DNA from: Phanerochaete sordida
Lineage: Eukaryota > Basidiomycota > Agaricomycetes > Polyporales > Phanerochaetaceae
NCBI GenBank assembly: GCA_019973155.2
Contig: BPQB01000008.1
Span: 186,001-250,000 of the forward strand
Reading direction: 5' to 3'
Length of the DNA stretch: 64,000 nt
In this document: positions 11,948 to 23,228 of the stretch, one piece after another
How positions within the stretch are numbered: the stretch's first letter is position 1
Layout of the letters: the number at the start of each line of letters is the position of its first letter
Notes under the pieces: generated by a model
Seen by the model: only the letters and a program-made list of their open reading frames with translations
The model's database searches: none
What the model was told of the DNA's origin: nothing
Program-made: the position numbers and the translations under genes

Positions 11948-12709
11948 TTACTCAACCTTCTCCTCTGCCTTCTCTTCGGTTACCTCCATAGCGTCCTCGC
12001 CGGGCTTCTCTGCCGCTGCTGCCTCCTCAGCTACTTGAGCCGGAGCATCAGCGCCCTTGTCACCGTTGGGTTCAGCACTGGCTTCAGCAGCAGTCTCCCC
12101 CTCGGGCGCTTCCGCTGCTCCTTCTTCCTCGCCAGGTGCGTTCTTGCTGCCAATGACGGTCGCGTTGAATCTGGCGCTCGCAATCAGCACCACAACACGC
12201 AAGCAGCCAGACGGCAACTCACGTCATCTGGACCTGTACCTTCTCCTTCTCGCCCGTCTCGCTGTTCTCGAGCTCGATGGTCACGCGCTTGCTGCCCTTC
12301 CAGCCATAGCTGCCGGTGTTGAACGTCGACGGCGTCAGCGTCGTCTGGCCGATGAAGCCCGGGTCCGTCTGCGCGACGTCCGTCGCGTCTTCTGCTAAGA
12401 CGGGCGGCGTGTGGGTAAGGTTGACGTGAATCGGCAGGGCTTTGGCCTTGAAGGCGGCTGCGCCCATCGCGGCCTGATGCCTCGTCAGTACGGTGATGAC
12501 GCGCACAGAACCGACTACGCACCTTAAAGCCCTTCTTAGCACCCTTTCCTGCCGCTTTCCCGTTGCTCGGCGCGTCAGTCTTCGCGACCTTGGAGCGCGT
12601 CGTGCGTGCCTCGGAAGGCTCGGTTTCAGCAGCAGCGCGTTTCTGACCTCCTGACCCTTCTGTTAGTGCCGTGTCCGTGCAGAGGCACTTGTTACTTACT
12701 GGGAGCCAT
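11948..12709 (-). CDS. Small conserved protein with basic N-terminus and Glu/Ala-rich tail
   Basis: Four exons: 12700-12709, 12523-12659, 12223-12473 and 11948-12176, giving 208 residues with every junction in phase. The first exon is only 10 bases (ATG plus two codons and one base). The N-terminus (MAPKGSGGQKRAAAE) is Lys/Arg-rich with KGAKKGFK, like a nuclear localisation signal. A central folded block runs from KALPIHVNLTHTPPV through DPGFIGQTTLTPSTFNTGSY to KRVTIELEN. The tail of about 70 residues is acidic and alanine-rich. I do not recognise a named domain. The central block has the strand-like alternation of a beta fold. A nuclear or chromatin role is a guess based only on charge distribution. 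Confidence 0.75.
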
Positions 12710-13165
12710 GCTTGGGGTGGTGTAGATAGGATGTTGGGTTGGGATACGCTTGGGCTGGGCTGGGCGTAAGCACGAAACAGAGACCGTCGCGGGCCCCACC
12801 CGGCCTTTATACGCGATTCTCGAATTCCCACCCCTTCGTTGCCGCTCACGCCAGTAAGCGAAGTGACGTCACGCGCACGGAAACGCGAACCTCGCACCCC
12901 GCGTTGAAACTTGACAACGAGCAGAGACAGCCGGGCGAAAGATTGGACCAAAAACTGGGCGACCGTGTGCTCTCTACGGTAGCGGCGCAGCGGGCATGAT
13001 GGCAAGATATATGAGCATTGTGTTCGATGTCGGATGCGTACTACGTGCAAGATGCGGATGGGGGTCAATGTGTAGGGTATATCGAATGTGAATGAATACC
13101 GTGCTAGGAAGACGGTGTCGATAGATGAATATGGCTTGCGCGACACATCCGGAGCACTCACCAGT
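12710..13165 (-). promoter_or_regulatory. Promoter region with TATA box at 12805-12812
   Basis: The minus strand reads GTATAAAG at 12812-12805, about 100 bases upstream of the ATG at 12709. The rest of this 456-base gap, up to the Pop7 stop codon, shows nothing else. Confidence 0.5.
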
Positions 13166-14097
13166 CTACTCATCCATGTCCTCAGCCCGAAAGACTATTT
13201 GCTCGGACATCTCGCGTTCCGCAGCTTCGTGCCTTTTCCCACCGCCCTTTTGGCCACCACCCTGCCTTGGCTGTCGTGTCCCGCGGTCGCCCATGTTGGT
13301 AGAAAACTGATTTCGCGGTTTCTTCTTGCCTTTGCCTGTATGCGCGCCTTCGTCCTTTCCGTCGCCGATGGTGATGGTGATACTCAGTGTCGACTTTCCT
13401 CGGGAACGACACGAGATGTCTTCGTCCTCGTCTTCGGGAGTGACCTCGTCTTGAAGCTCCACTGTGCCCGTCAACACCTCCGTGTGGATCTCGTCCGCGC
13501 TGTATGGCAAGATCTCCGGTAGCGAAACTGAGAGTTGTACGAGGTGTGGTATCGCGGCGCCCATGGCGTGCAAGTGTAACGTTTTGTGTCTGCAGAGTTT
13601 TGTCAATCTAGCGCATATACTCGTGCTGCACATGTCACGCACCCTGCCTTCAGCACCACGTCCTTACATCGCCTGAGATATGCGCCGAGCGGCGTTTTGC
13701 GCGTGATACAGATGTAGTTCTTGCCTTCGACATGTGCGGACCGCGGGCCAGTGGCAGAGACGGAGGTAGGTACGGTGGGGAACGGCCGCGGCGGCGCGAG
13801 TTTGCGTACGGACGCCTTGGCCTCACTGTCGTCTGCCGGCGATTCTGTTGCTTTGCGCTTGCCCTTTTTCTTGTCGCTTCCGATGGAAGCCTCAGAGGAG
13901 TCAACGCTCGTCGGGGGCTCTGTTGGTTTCACGACAGTGGTCGCCTCAGTCGAGGACAGCGCCGCAGGAGTCGGTCCACGCGACGAGCCCAGTTCATTGT
14001 CCGATATTTGCGTGCCTGTCTTCGCCTTCTTCCCAGTTGGCTCCTCTGCTATCGTTTCTACGGCTTTGCGTTTGCCTTTGGCAGACACGGAGGCCAT
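13166..14097 (-). CDS. POP7: RNase P/MRP protein subunit Pop7 (Rpp20-like, Alba superfamily)
   Basis: Two exons, 13643-14097 and 13166-13589, with a 53-base GT-AG intron, give 292 residues. The Alba-like core is split by the intron: KNYICITRKTPLGAYLRRC, then DVVLKAG, then HKTLHLHAMGAAIPHLVQLS. The A-M-G-A-A-I-P helix is the hallmark of Pop7/Rpp20. The family binds the P3 domain of RNase P and RNase MRP RNA together with Pop6/Rpp25 and so acts in tRNA and rRNA processing in the nucleus. An alternative acceptor 18 bases upstream would also stay in frame but leaves a 35-base intron and adds six residues. The protein is long for the family: about 110 disordered residues precede the core (KKxKGKRKA-type basic motifs) and a basic, Gly/Lys-rich tail follows. 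Confidence 0.82.
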
Positions 14098-14277
14098 GAG
14101 AGCCAAAACAATGGATTCGAGATGGTGGATGAAGGAGAGGTTTGGTGGTGAGCTGCAGGCGCCCGCAGGTGAAGGGCACGCACTCAAACCCACTCAAAGA
14201 TGCGCCAGCGATCACGCTTTCACAAGTATGCGTCGGAAAAGCCCCAAATCGCTGCATTGGATCCTATAGAATTGTAG

Positions 14278-15960
14278 CTACGCAGTGAATATAGGAGAGG
14301 AACAGAACTCTTTCCAGCTTGCGCTTGCACCAGAGAGCTGGAACAGCGTCTTGCTATTGACACTCTCTGGGCAGCCGGTGTCGCGTACCTCGAAGACTGC
14401 GCTTCGTACCCGCCTATCGCTGATAGAAATGAACCGAAGGCTTTCGCTGTGCTTCATAGCGCGATAAGCCATGGCTTCCAAATCCAATTCAGCAGGTCTA
14501 GGGTCTTCCTCCTCGTCTGCTGGGCCTAACCACGGGGTGTCCGAGCCCTCGTCAAAAAGGACCCTGCGGATCGTTGCTCGTGTCCGGCGTTCAGGACTCG
14601 CCTCCCAAGTGACGTTAACCTCAAGTACGCGCAAGTTGTAGGCGGAGAGTGATTTGAGCATGTCATTCTGCGAATACAAAAATGTTTAGCGAGGCACCAG
14701 TGGATTCAAAATTGACACGCACTATTTCATGCGTAGGATATTCGTGCATGTCTCCTTTGAATTCCAGACCCAGCTGAAGCTCGGTGAGCCTGTCTTTGGC
14801 AGGAGCTAGGCACTCTGAAAGCGACGACAAGTTGAACTCAGGCACCCGAAGCTGGAGGCACAAACTTGAGGGGCGAACATCGGCGAGAGCGGCGGAAAGC
14901 CTTCGTTCATCGACCGCCGAAGACAATGCCGGTCCTGCGGCTCCAACGTAGTCAACAGTGCAGCGCAATCCAAGCGCGTACAGGTCCAGGATGCTGCCGT
15001 GAAACGCGCGCAGAGACGACCATCTAGGGCTGGGAGGCTCTTGATCGTCGATGTTGTCCCAACGCTCTTCGTCAATGTCGTCATCGGTCTGCAACTCCGC
15101 AAGGGTCGTGTGGAAATATAGGCACTGCAAGGCAGGGAAGGCTTTGGCGAGCAACGACGGCCTGACGTCGAGGCACATGGAAATTGAGAGGGTATGGACG
15201 TTAGGGTACCGGACGCCGCGCGTCTTGCATAGGTTGACAATATTGAGGTCCAGACTACGCAAAGTGTTCCTGAATGGTTTGAAGACAGGGAGAGCATCCA
15301 CGACATCGTCGTCGTAGTAGAAACTAGCCTTGACCTCGGTCAACGCCGGCACTCTGAGAGACTTGAAGCCCTTGAACGACCGGTCGATAACACCTCCGAC
15401 CTGGAGAGAGGCCAATTTCGGCATGCTTGCGAGGGCTCGGCAGACGCGTCGGTCGAGCTCGAGTATTTCGCAGTCGTCCAGTGTAAGGTGCTCAAGCTCC
15501 GTGGCGCGCGCGAGTAGAGTTGCGAGGAGAGGGCCAAATTCGGGATCATCGCACCCCTCGTTCCATGGACGCAGGACCAGGTTGGTCAGATATTGAAAGC
15601 CATCGTGCCTGCCTCCTAGCATGAAGAGGCAGAAGGAAACGAAGTGGGGGAATGACTGAATGGAGATGGCGTTGTATGCGGCTCTAGACAGTAATTTGCG
15701 CGGAGCGCGTCGCAGCAGAGTTTGGCAAGTGCGCGACATCCTGCTGAAGTCTCCATATCCCAGGGAATCCATGACCTGAAGGAGGACATCCCAGTCGAGA
15801 CGCATCTGCGAGCAAGTGAGAAAAACGAAAAAAAAAAAAAGCGCATGACCAGCACGAAATTTTGATCAGTGCTCACCATGTGCGGGAAGCTGTACTCATG
15901 TCCTTTCTTCACAGCGGCTGCAGGTTGCGCGCAGAACTCTACCTGCTCGGATAGCGACAT
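14278..15960 (-). CDS. F-box-like/LRR protein, paralog 1
   Basis: Three exons, 15877-15960, 14723-15805 and 14278-14667, all in phase, giving 518 residues. Exon 1 encodes MSLSEQVEFCAQPAAAVKKG. Exon 2 opens with the F-box-like stretch MRLDWDVLLQVMDSLGYGDF then SRMSRTCQTLLRRAPRKLL. The remainder is leucine-rich with repeated 'L..L.L...' spacing (LEHLTLDDCEIL, TRGVRYPNVHTLSISMC). The neighbour at 16441-18152 has the same three-exon plan, the same intron phases and a final exon of identical length (390 bases), so the two are a tandem duplicate pair. Presumed role: SCF ubiquitin-ligase receptor. Intron 1 has a long polypyrimidine tract on the coding strand (poly-A on the plus strand near 15828). 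Confidence 0.85.
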
Positions 15961-16440
15961 GCGTATTGCTGCGTCGATGCTGCTGGACGTCGTGGAGGTT
16001 GGACGCAAAAAGATGGGCGTCTCATGCAGCTTCCAGGTCAGGTACCAGTTAGGATTTGGTTAGGACCTGGTTAGGCTGATTAGGGCTGGTTAGGGATGTC
16101 GATGAAACTGAATGTGAAGGGTAGAGTCACCTGACAGTCTGCAACATGGGAGCAAGGCTGTACAGGGAGACCGAGCGGTAGAATTGGTGTTGGTCCGCCT
16201 ACTAGATGAACATCGCGCGCGACTACAGTTACGAGCTCGGATCTGACCTTCGCTATGACCTTCGCACTCGCGTCAGACTCTGCGCGCCCACGGTAGCTCC
16301 ATACCTTCTTCTCAATCACCAGCAAATCTGATCGCAGCTATACACATCGATTATCCCTATATACCTAACGCTCATCTTTCAAACGGAATCGGCCCGTCCT
16401 ATCGGGGTCCTCACCGCAGGTCAGTCCACTGTACGTTGGT
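15961..16440 (-). promoter_or_regulatory. Upstream region of F-box paralog 1 with phased TTAGG array (16049-16095)
   Basis: Within 47 bases the plus strand has TTAGG at 16049, 16060, 16071, 16080 and 16090; the last two extend to TTAGGG. The spacing is 9-11 bases, close to one DNA turn. The array lies 90-135 bases upstream of the ATG at 15960. TTAGGG is the usual fungal telomere repeat, and Myb-type telobox factors (Tbf1 family) bind it in promoters. The rest of this gap (to 16440) shows nothing else. Confidence 0.5.
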
Positions 16441-18152
16441 TCAATACACCCATGGTTTGTACATAATTGAATTGTAGAACTCCTCGAAACCACGGCTCTC
16501 AGCGGAAAGCTTGACGAGCGTTTTATCGCTACTGGTAGTAGGACCGCCAGCGCCATCGCTGATCTCGAAGAGTTTGGCATTACCGGCATGCGAGGTTTGT
16601 ATGGCGACAAATCGCAGGGTTGGTATGAGCTTCGCAGCGTCCAGTGCTATCGTGCGCATTCCAGATTCGCAAGAACTCGGGGAAGCTATCTCCAGGGCCG
16701 CTTGCCCAGAAGGGTCCCTTCCGTCTGGCGAGTCAGTCGCTTGACTGTGGTGATCGCAGCCGGACTCCCATTCGACATGCATGTCAAGACAATGAAGATG
16801 AAGCTCGGTGAATGTCGTAAGCATGGTATTCTGCCGCAGATGGTCAGCATGGGACACCAAGGACGTTGATCAAGTGCGTACGATTTGGATCAAGGGATTG
16901 TCTTGCCCGTGCTCAGCTACTAGCTCGATGTGCAACTTCAATGCCCTTAAGCCATCGCTTGCCGGAGTCAGCCATTTGGCCAGACTCATTAGGTCGAATC
17001 CAGGAGACTGCAGACGGAGGGCAAGGCACGCCGGACGGGCGTCGGCGAGGACGGCGGCAAGTCTTCTGCCGTTGGCAGTCGCGGCCAGGGGCATCTCGCA
17101 GGCATCAATGTACTCCACTTTGCAGCATATGGCAAGAGTGTACAGCTGTATGACAGTGCTGCGAATACGACGGAGCGATGGCCATGTATGACATTTTTGC
17201 GATGCGGCGTTCTGTTCTCGATGACGTTCGATGACACCTTGGTCGAGACCTGGCTCCCAGTGTGCCAGCTTGAAGCGTAATTCTTGCAATCTGGGGAAGC
17301 AGCGCACGGCGGACTGCAGATGGAGAGTGGTGCAGTATCTCACGGAAAGGCTGGTGAGCTGGGGATACACGACATCGACATCGCCGTGTGGGAGCATGAC
17401 GTAGAACAAATCCAGAACTTGAAGAGAAGTCCTGAACGGTGCTAACGCACGGACAGGGTCGAGCACGTCGTGAGCACCATGGAGGCCGAAGGTGGCGTAA
17501 ATGCCTGTCAGCGGCGCTTCCATCGTCCGTAGCCGTTCGAACGTGGTTCCGCAAGTGTTCTCGAATTGCAGCGTACGTAGCGTTTTCATGCGTAGGAGGG
17601 TAGTGAGGAGCGTCCTCTCGCCTTCTTCGGCTTCCAGGATCTCCGCGTCGTCTAGCCCGAGGAACTCGAGCTTTGTGGTGCGTTGCAGGATACCCACAAG
17701 AGGCGTTCTGACATCATCTTCAGGAGTGGAGCGACGGCGATGTGCCTTGCGGAGTGAAGACAGCCTTAGTCGCCGTAGGAGATGAAAACAGTCATGTCTT
17801 CCTGAGAGCATGAATTGGTGAAAGGAGGGAAGGTGGGAGTGTATGTCAAGGGCGACGGCCTGGAACTCGTCTTCAAGGCCAGAGAGCAGAACCCTTGGAG
17901 CACTTTGCAGCAGAGTGCGGCAAGTACGTGATATCCTGCTAGCATCTTCCATGCAACAGTACAGCATGATGTCTTTGAGAATGTCCCAGTTGAGAAGCGG
18001 CTGTACGAGATGGTCAGCAAGGCCGTAAAGAGGACGAACAGCAGGCAACGAGCTCTGGGTCGTGCGTCATGTTTGGGTAATGCACTCACATCAAGCCTGC
18101 TATCGTTACCCCTTTCGCGCGGCGTCTTGTGAGTAGCTGCGTCTGTCGCCAT
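16441..18152 (-). CDS. F-box-like/LRR protein, paralog 2
   Basis: Three exons, 18090-18152, 16882-18000 and 16441-16830, all in phase, giving 523 residues. Exon 1 encodes MATDAATHKTPRERGNDSRLD. The F-box-like region starts PLLNWDILKDIMLYCCMEDA and continues SRISRTCRTLLQSAPRVLL, closely matching paralog 1. Leucine-rich repeats follow (LEFLGLDDAEILEAEEGE). The last exon is exactly 390 bases, as in paralog 1, with the same split context (N-T/D-M-L at its start). Likely an SCF substrate receptor; the target is unknown. The first exon differs completely from paralog 1, so the N-termini have diverged or been replaced. Confidence 0.85.
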
Positions 18153-18255
18153 CGTCAGCGACCGATTGTGGCTGGTGGTTAGTTGTCGCTGAACACTGTA
18201 AATCCCATCGCTCCATGTACTCTTGCGCGTGCCAGGCAGCCGCCGAATCCGATGG

Positions 18256-18264
18256 TTAGGGTTT
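18256..18264 (+). promoter_or_regulatory. Telobox-like TTAGGGTTT upstream of F-box paralog 2
   Basis: TTAGGGTTT lies about 104 bases upstream of the ATG at 18152. It is the same core as in the upstream regions of PFS2, paralog 1 and (shorter) MCP1. Confidence 0.4.
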
Positions 18265-18385
18265 CGCGCCGCGAGGCACCACAATCGAAGGTAAATAGCT
18301 CGACAGATTCGATGTAAACTAGTCTTGAAAATCGTATGCTCTCGCGGTCACAGTGCAGTAGAAAGACGTGAGGCCCATGCAAGGT

Positions 18386-20516
18386 TTAGTACCGACGGCG
18401 ATTTCCCCAGCGTCCTCCACCACGCCCACCGCGGCCACCACCGTATCCACCACCGCCTCCTCCACCACCATCGTACCCGCCTCCGCCGTAGTTACCTCCA
18501 CGGTCATGACCGCCCCCACCACGCCCATCTCGCCCGTAACCTCCGTCGACACGGTTGTAGTTCCCACCGCCTCCGCCACCCCGGCCCCACTGGTCATCGT
18601 CCCCACGGCCGTATCCGCCGTCCTGATGGTGCCCGGCGCCGTTCTGCCTGCCAGGCTGCGGGCCCGGCACGCTGCTCGCATCGAAGCCCGGGATGGTCTC
18701 GGCACCGCCGCCGAAGCCGGGGATCGCGTCCTCGTCGCGCGCATACCCGTCGGGCGGGCCGTTGGTGCCAGGGGCGGCACCGTCGTCCCAGCCGGAGCTG
18801 AAGCCAGGCACAAACGCGTCGTCGTCGTCGTCCTGCGCGCTCGCCTCGGGTGGCTTCTCGCCCCCGCCCGAGAAGACGGAGGACGCGTCGCCCGGCCGTT
18901 CGCGGCACCAGAAGCGCGTCGTGTGGTCGTTCGACGCCGTCACGAGGATGTGACCCATCGGGTGGTACATCATCGACCAGACGTTGGAGTCGTGCGCCTG
19001 CGACAGCGTCGCGCGCGGGCCGGTCTGCGTGCCGGGTGTAGAAGGGGCAGAGGTGGGGTCTGGGATAGCGGACGCGGAGAGGTCCCAGTGCATGACGGCG
19101 CCCTCCGAGCCGCCAGAAACCAGGACGGGGTGCAGAGGATGCCAAGAAAGGGCTGAAGCACGGTGAGTCGATGGTCTAGAATGGCATGTTCTCAGGACGA
19201 CTTACAGCAAACTTCTTTTTTGTGCCCCCTGAGCACGCGGAATTCCTTCATGGCGCGGATGTCGAAGACACGAACAGTCTGGTCTCGCGAGGCACTGGCG
19301 ACTAGGTTTCCGTCCGGCGACCATTGCAAAGCCTGAATGGTGTTCTTGTGATAATGCCTATACGTCATAGGTCAGACTGGGATGCGTGTACAAGCATAAA
19401 TATACGAACAAAGTGGACAGCACGGTTCCAGTTCGTGGATCCCAGAACTTGATCATATTGTCTTTGCTTCCTGACACAAGTAGGCCCTTCGTCTTGTGCC
19501 ACTGTACGCACTTCACATCCCAACCATGTCCTACAGGGCAATGAGAACACGAAGTTTATGAGTGCAAACAACTCACCTGTAAGCACCCGCTCCTCTCTGC
19601 TCTCCTCAAAGGACCATATCCGAATGGTAGAATCATCACTAGCGGTGGCGAACCTGCCGTCATCCGGGCTGAAACTTATGTCCCGAATAGCTTCGCGATG
19701 ACCTTGCCAGGCGGTCAAGTTGTTCATGTTCGGCTGGAAGTACTTGATGATGCCGCTCTGGTCCGCAGAAGCCAGGTAGAGCCCTGAGTGGGAGAATTGC
19801 ATCGTGCGCACCGCGCTGTCGTGCGCCTGCAAAATCGTCTCGAAGTTGAAGGTGAGGCCGTTCCATAGCGTGAATTCGCCGCTTGTTGAGCCTGTGAGCA
19901 CACGGCGGCCTTCTGGCGTCCACTGCAGATACCGGCAGGGGTTAGCATTGTTCATTACTGCCATCGATGTATGTGCTTACCGTGACGCAGTTCACGGGAC
20001 AGCGTATTTTGTTGGTGGATGTATGCACAAACTTCGTACAGAGCGATGTTGCCGCGTTGTCTGAGTATGCTTTCGGGGGAAGCAGCTAAGAACGCAATGA
20101 TATATTCGTGAGCTGTCTCTGTATGATACATGCACCGAGTGTTCCCATCCTACATCAATAATGTACGGAGGCGCAGGCCTCAGGTACGGCGTGTACGTTG
20201 GTGATGGTCGTAGCTTTCGGAGCTACATAAAAAGGTCAGACTTTACATCGTATTGCGATATGCTCCGTATGCTCACCAGAGTCCACCTCCCCATGGGCCC
20301 ACCATAATCCACTGTCCTTCGCGGCCGTACCTTCCTGAACTTGCCGTCCAGCGACAGCCTCGCAGCCGCCGCTTCCTGCTCCGGTGTCATGTCTTCTGGC
20401 GGCGGCGGGCATGGGTTGGATAGGTTCCGTTTCGGCTGCCACTCGAACGGAGAGACCTCTTGCGACGGCAGGGTCTTCGAGGGCAGCAGGACGGGTAGCG
20501 TGCTGGTACTCGCCAT
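18386..20516 (-). CDS. PFS2: Pfs2/WDR33-type polyadenylation factor subunit (WD40)
   Basis: Seven exons: 20277-20516, 20154-20222, 19981-20085, 19577-19922, 19410-19530, 19206-19357 and 18386-19152. All junctions close and give 599 residues. The N-terminus carries the family signature [13 protein letters not shown], then [18 protein letters not shown], followed by WD repeats ending in typical dipeptides ([40 protein letters not shown]). Pfs2 is the WD40 scaffold of the cleavage and polyadenylation factor; it recruits the endonuclease module and helps recognise the poly(A) signal in nuclear mRNA 3'-end processing. The last 150 residues are Gly/Arg/Tyr-rich (repeats of GGGYDGG and GRGG), a likely RNA-binding or phase-separating tail. 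The gene is complete with no odd substitutions. Confidence 0.93.
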
Positions 20517-20938
20517 CGCTGTAATATTGGCACGAATGTGCGCGCTACGACAGGCGTCCTCTGCGTCTAGGTGCACGTTTTCTGAACAGAAATAAGCAGG
20601 TAGAGGCCCAGGGCCCAGTGAACAGTGGAAGCAGGATGGTGTGCGAGTGCAAGGGGTAGATGCGCGCTAACACGCCCCGCGCCTTATTGGTGAGGTTAGG
20701 GTTTACGGGCCTCTCGCAGGCTTGGCGCATTCGCCACGTTCGACTTCCCACACCGCTCAGCACCAGACGATACATTACTGAAAATATTTAGAGAGCTGAT
20801 TCGACATTGGACACATATTCCAGACTTCGGATCACAATCAAGAACAAGCATTGGCATGCTGTATTACTCGAAATGAATTGACTATCTCACTACGTATACG
20901 TTAACTAGCAGTGACACTGACGATATCGCACGAAGAGG
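20517..20938 (-). promoter_or_regulatory. PFS2 upstream region with telobox (20696-20704)
   Basis: TTAGGGTTT at 20696-20704 is about 180 bases upstream of the PFS2 start. The remainder, up to the stop codon of the next minus-strand gene at 20939, shows no gene. Confidence 0.4.
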
Positions 20939-22735
20939 CTAGACGTTAGCCAGCAATTGCGCCAAGTTGCTACGCGGAGAAAGATCAACAGGGCTTTCCG
21001 CCAGTGTCGCTTCACTTTCCGCATTCTCGGCGACCGCCTTCGTCCTGCAGCACAGCTAAGTTTCAGCTTCTTCAGGCACGATGGGGCACCACTTACACTT
21101 GGAACAGCGTGATGAAGTGCACTACGCCATGAAAGTTAAGCAGCAGAATTTCTGCGAGGCCTGATGACGTACTATGTCCAGTAATCAGGATCCCCAAGAT
21201 GCTTAAGTTGTTATCGAGCCATCCATTGCGCGGCTACGGAAGAGACGTCAGCCATGCATCCCTTATCCAAAGGCAATATCATGTGTGTGACGTACCACGC
21301 CGAAGAGATGTGGCAAGACAGGAAGATTCCTATAGCACAGCTACAGCGAAAATCGGACACTATATCTCGAAGGTTGGCTTACATGAAGGTCACACCCATC
21401 GTGAACGTATTCCAAGCCATCGGAAGCAGTTTCGCCAGCAGACTGACATGTATCGCATGTCAGTAAAGCCGATATATGAATTCAAGCAGTGCTTACGGCT
21501 TCCTACTGTCGCTAGCCTGACGATGCAGGTGTAGCAGAGCGACCCACAAAAGCGTGTCGAACGTCACGAGGAACACCAATCCCATCTTCATCCACTTCAC
21601 CATGTTGTCATCAGAGACGTTGACTTGAAGTCAGAGCAAAGATTTCGGTTACCTCTACTTCTTCCAGGAACGTATGAGTCCTCCATAGCTTCCCGAAGGA
21701 ACTATTAGGTCACTGGTCAGCGGGTATACAAGATCTTGAGACTGTCTCAAACGACTCCTCACATCCATGAGCCTAGAATATTTTGAGTGTAGGCTCTAGA
21801 AACGCATAGAAATATTACACTCACCAGTGACCCAACCTTCAAACGCGTGATGAGACGTGACATAACACCTGGGATACGATGCGCCGAATTTACATACCGA
21901 ACGCAGTAGTAGCGAGCGAGAGCTATGGGTAGAATTAGTCGAGAGAACGACGGAGCGATCCACATGATACTCGCCAAGGCCACTCCCATCCTGACACCTC
22001 TGCTTCCTGACACTAGTCGAGGTACGTCAGTCAAAATCAGCCGCCGCACTTGTCTTTTCCCTCCTACCTTGGAAATACACCCCCACGAGGACGAGCTGGG
22101 ACATAAATGCCGAGGCAGACTAGCGTTCCACGGTCAGCTGTGCCACCGCAGGCGTAGACCATCAGGGTACACACTGCAATAAATATGAGAAGCTGGAATA
22201 TGGCTCAGTCATAACCTGGATATGCGTATCATGGTGATGCATTGACTCACGAGAAGAATTCTACGCGTAACCCACGACCATTGTCAGAGGAGCACAAACA
22301 GCACAAAGGAATGAGTCACTCACCGAGCTTCAGAATTTATGGGCTCCGAGTATACGCCCGACGCAGGCATACTGGTCATCAGCGCGGGGCCGTCACGCGT
22401 GTACAGCATAATGCTCAGTACAACACTTATGATCTCTAATGCACAGCTGCGGACAGCACAGTCGTCGGCTGAAGAGCAATCTCGGTTTTAGTGGGGTACC
22501 CACTGCATGTAGAATAGCTCTGCGCCCGATATCTGCGTGCCATCCGGCCTGGAAATGACCGGCTTTCGGTGGCTACACAAAATACAGAGGCATCCTAGGC
22601 TACGCAACAATTAACGTAACAAACAGGCGTATCCACCAAGACGACGCACATGATTGCTGTCCATATGAGTAACGTCGGGTGTCCTCTGAACAGAGGCTCG
22701 TCCATTGCCGGCACGGTCACGGTGTTGTTCGACAT
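20939..22735 (-). CDS. Uncharacterised multi-pass membrane protein, array copy 1
   Basis: Approximate multi-exon gene. The ATG at 22735 opens MSNNTVTVPAMDEPLFRGHP then TLLIWTAI, matching the start of copies 2 and 3 (PLF-x-G-x-x-x-L-L/V). Later recognisable exons encode SIMLYTRDGPALMT with ...SEAR before a donor, GVALASIMWIAPSFSRLILP, GLAEILLLNFHGVVHFITLF, and a polar tail TKAVAENAESEATLAE ending at the TAG at 20939. The alternation of hydrophobic segments suggests five to seven membrane spans. The join between the second and third exons leaves a one-base phase conflict, also found in copy 3, so the exact splicing is unresolved and decay cannot be excluded. I do not recognise the family. Confidence 0.5.
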
Positions 22736-23228
22736 GGGTGTTGTACGCGGTCAAGGTCGACGTCACGGCGTCCTCGCGCCCGTCGATCTTAAGTGTGGGG
22801 GCACTGGGGTGCGAGCCGCTGTGCCGCGTGGCAGTGCGGTAGGCTCTCAGCTCGTTATCTGCACAGTCCCTCATTGTTCCGTGCCCTACGCACCGCGTCG
22901 GGGCTGATCTGGCTCCGGCCCGAGCACTCAGGGAATATCTCCGGACCTCGCTGTGCCTGGATTGTCCTGGACGGAAGCACGCAGACAGAGGAGTGCGTGT
23001 CCGCGACTGTAGACGACGAGCGACTCGCGAGCTTGACTATGTATAATGTCATGATGTCCAGATCACGGTTCATGAAGCCTGAATATTTATTGAGCTTAGA
23101 AACACCTACGTCTTCGAGCAGACAGAGAGCTCGATGGTACTCAAAATATGAGAGAGATACGATATTCGTTCAAGGTGGCAACATACGGGACTTGACGCGA
23201 GACACAGACTGCCGAAACGCACTACCGA
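22736..23228. other. Intergenic stretch between membrane-family copies 1 and 2
   Basis: About 490 bases holding the presumed promoter of copy 1 and the 3' UTR of copy 2. No motif was recognised. Confidence 0.35.

Noticed and set aside
13608..13642. 35-base intron in Pop7
   Set aside because: A 53-base alternative with the next AG is in phase, has typical length and gives a better core (KAGHKTLHLHAMG).
16049..16095. Interstitial telomere (chromosome-fusion scar)
   Set aside because: Only five degenerate units, with 9-11-base spacing instead of head-to-tail 6-base repeats; better read as promoter sites.
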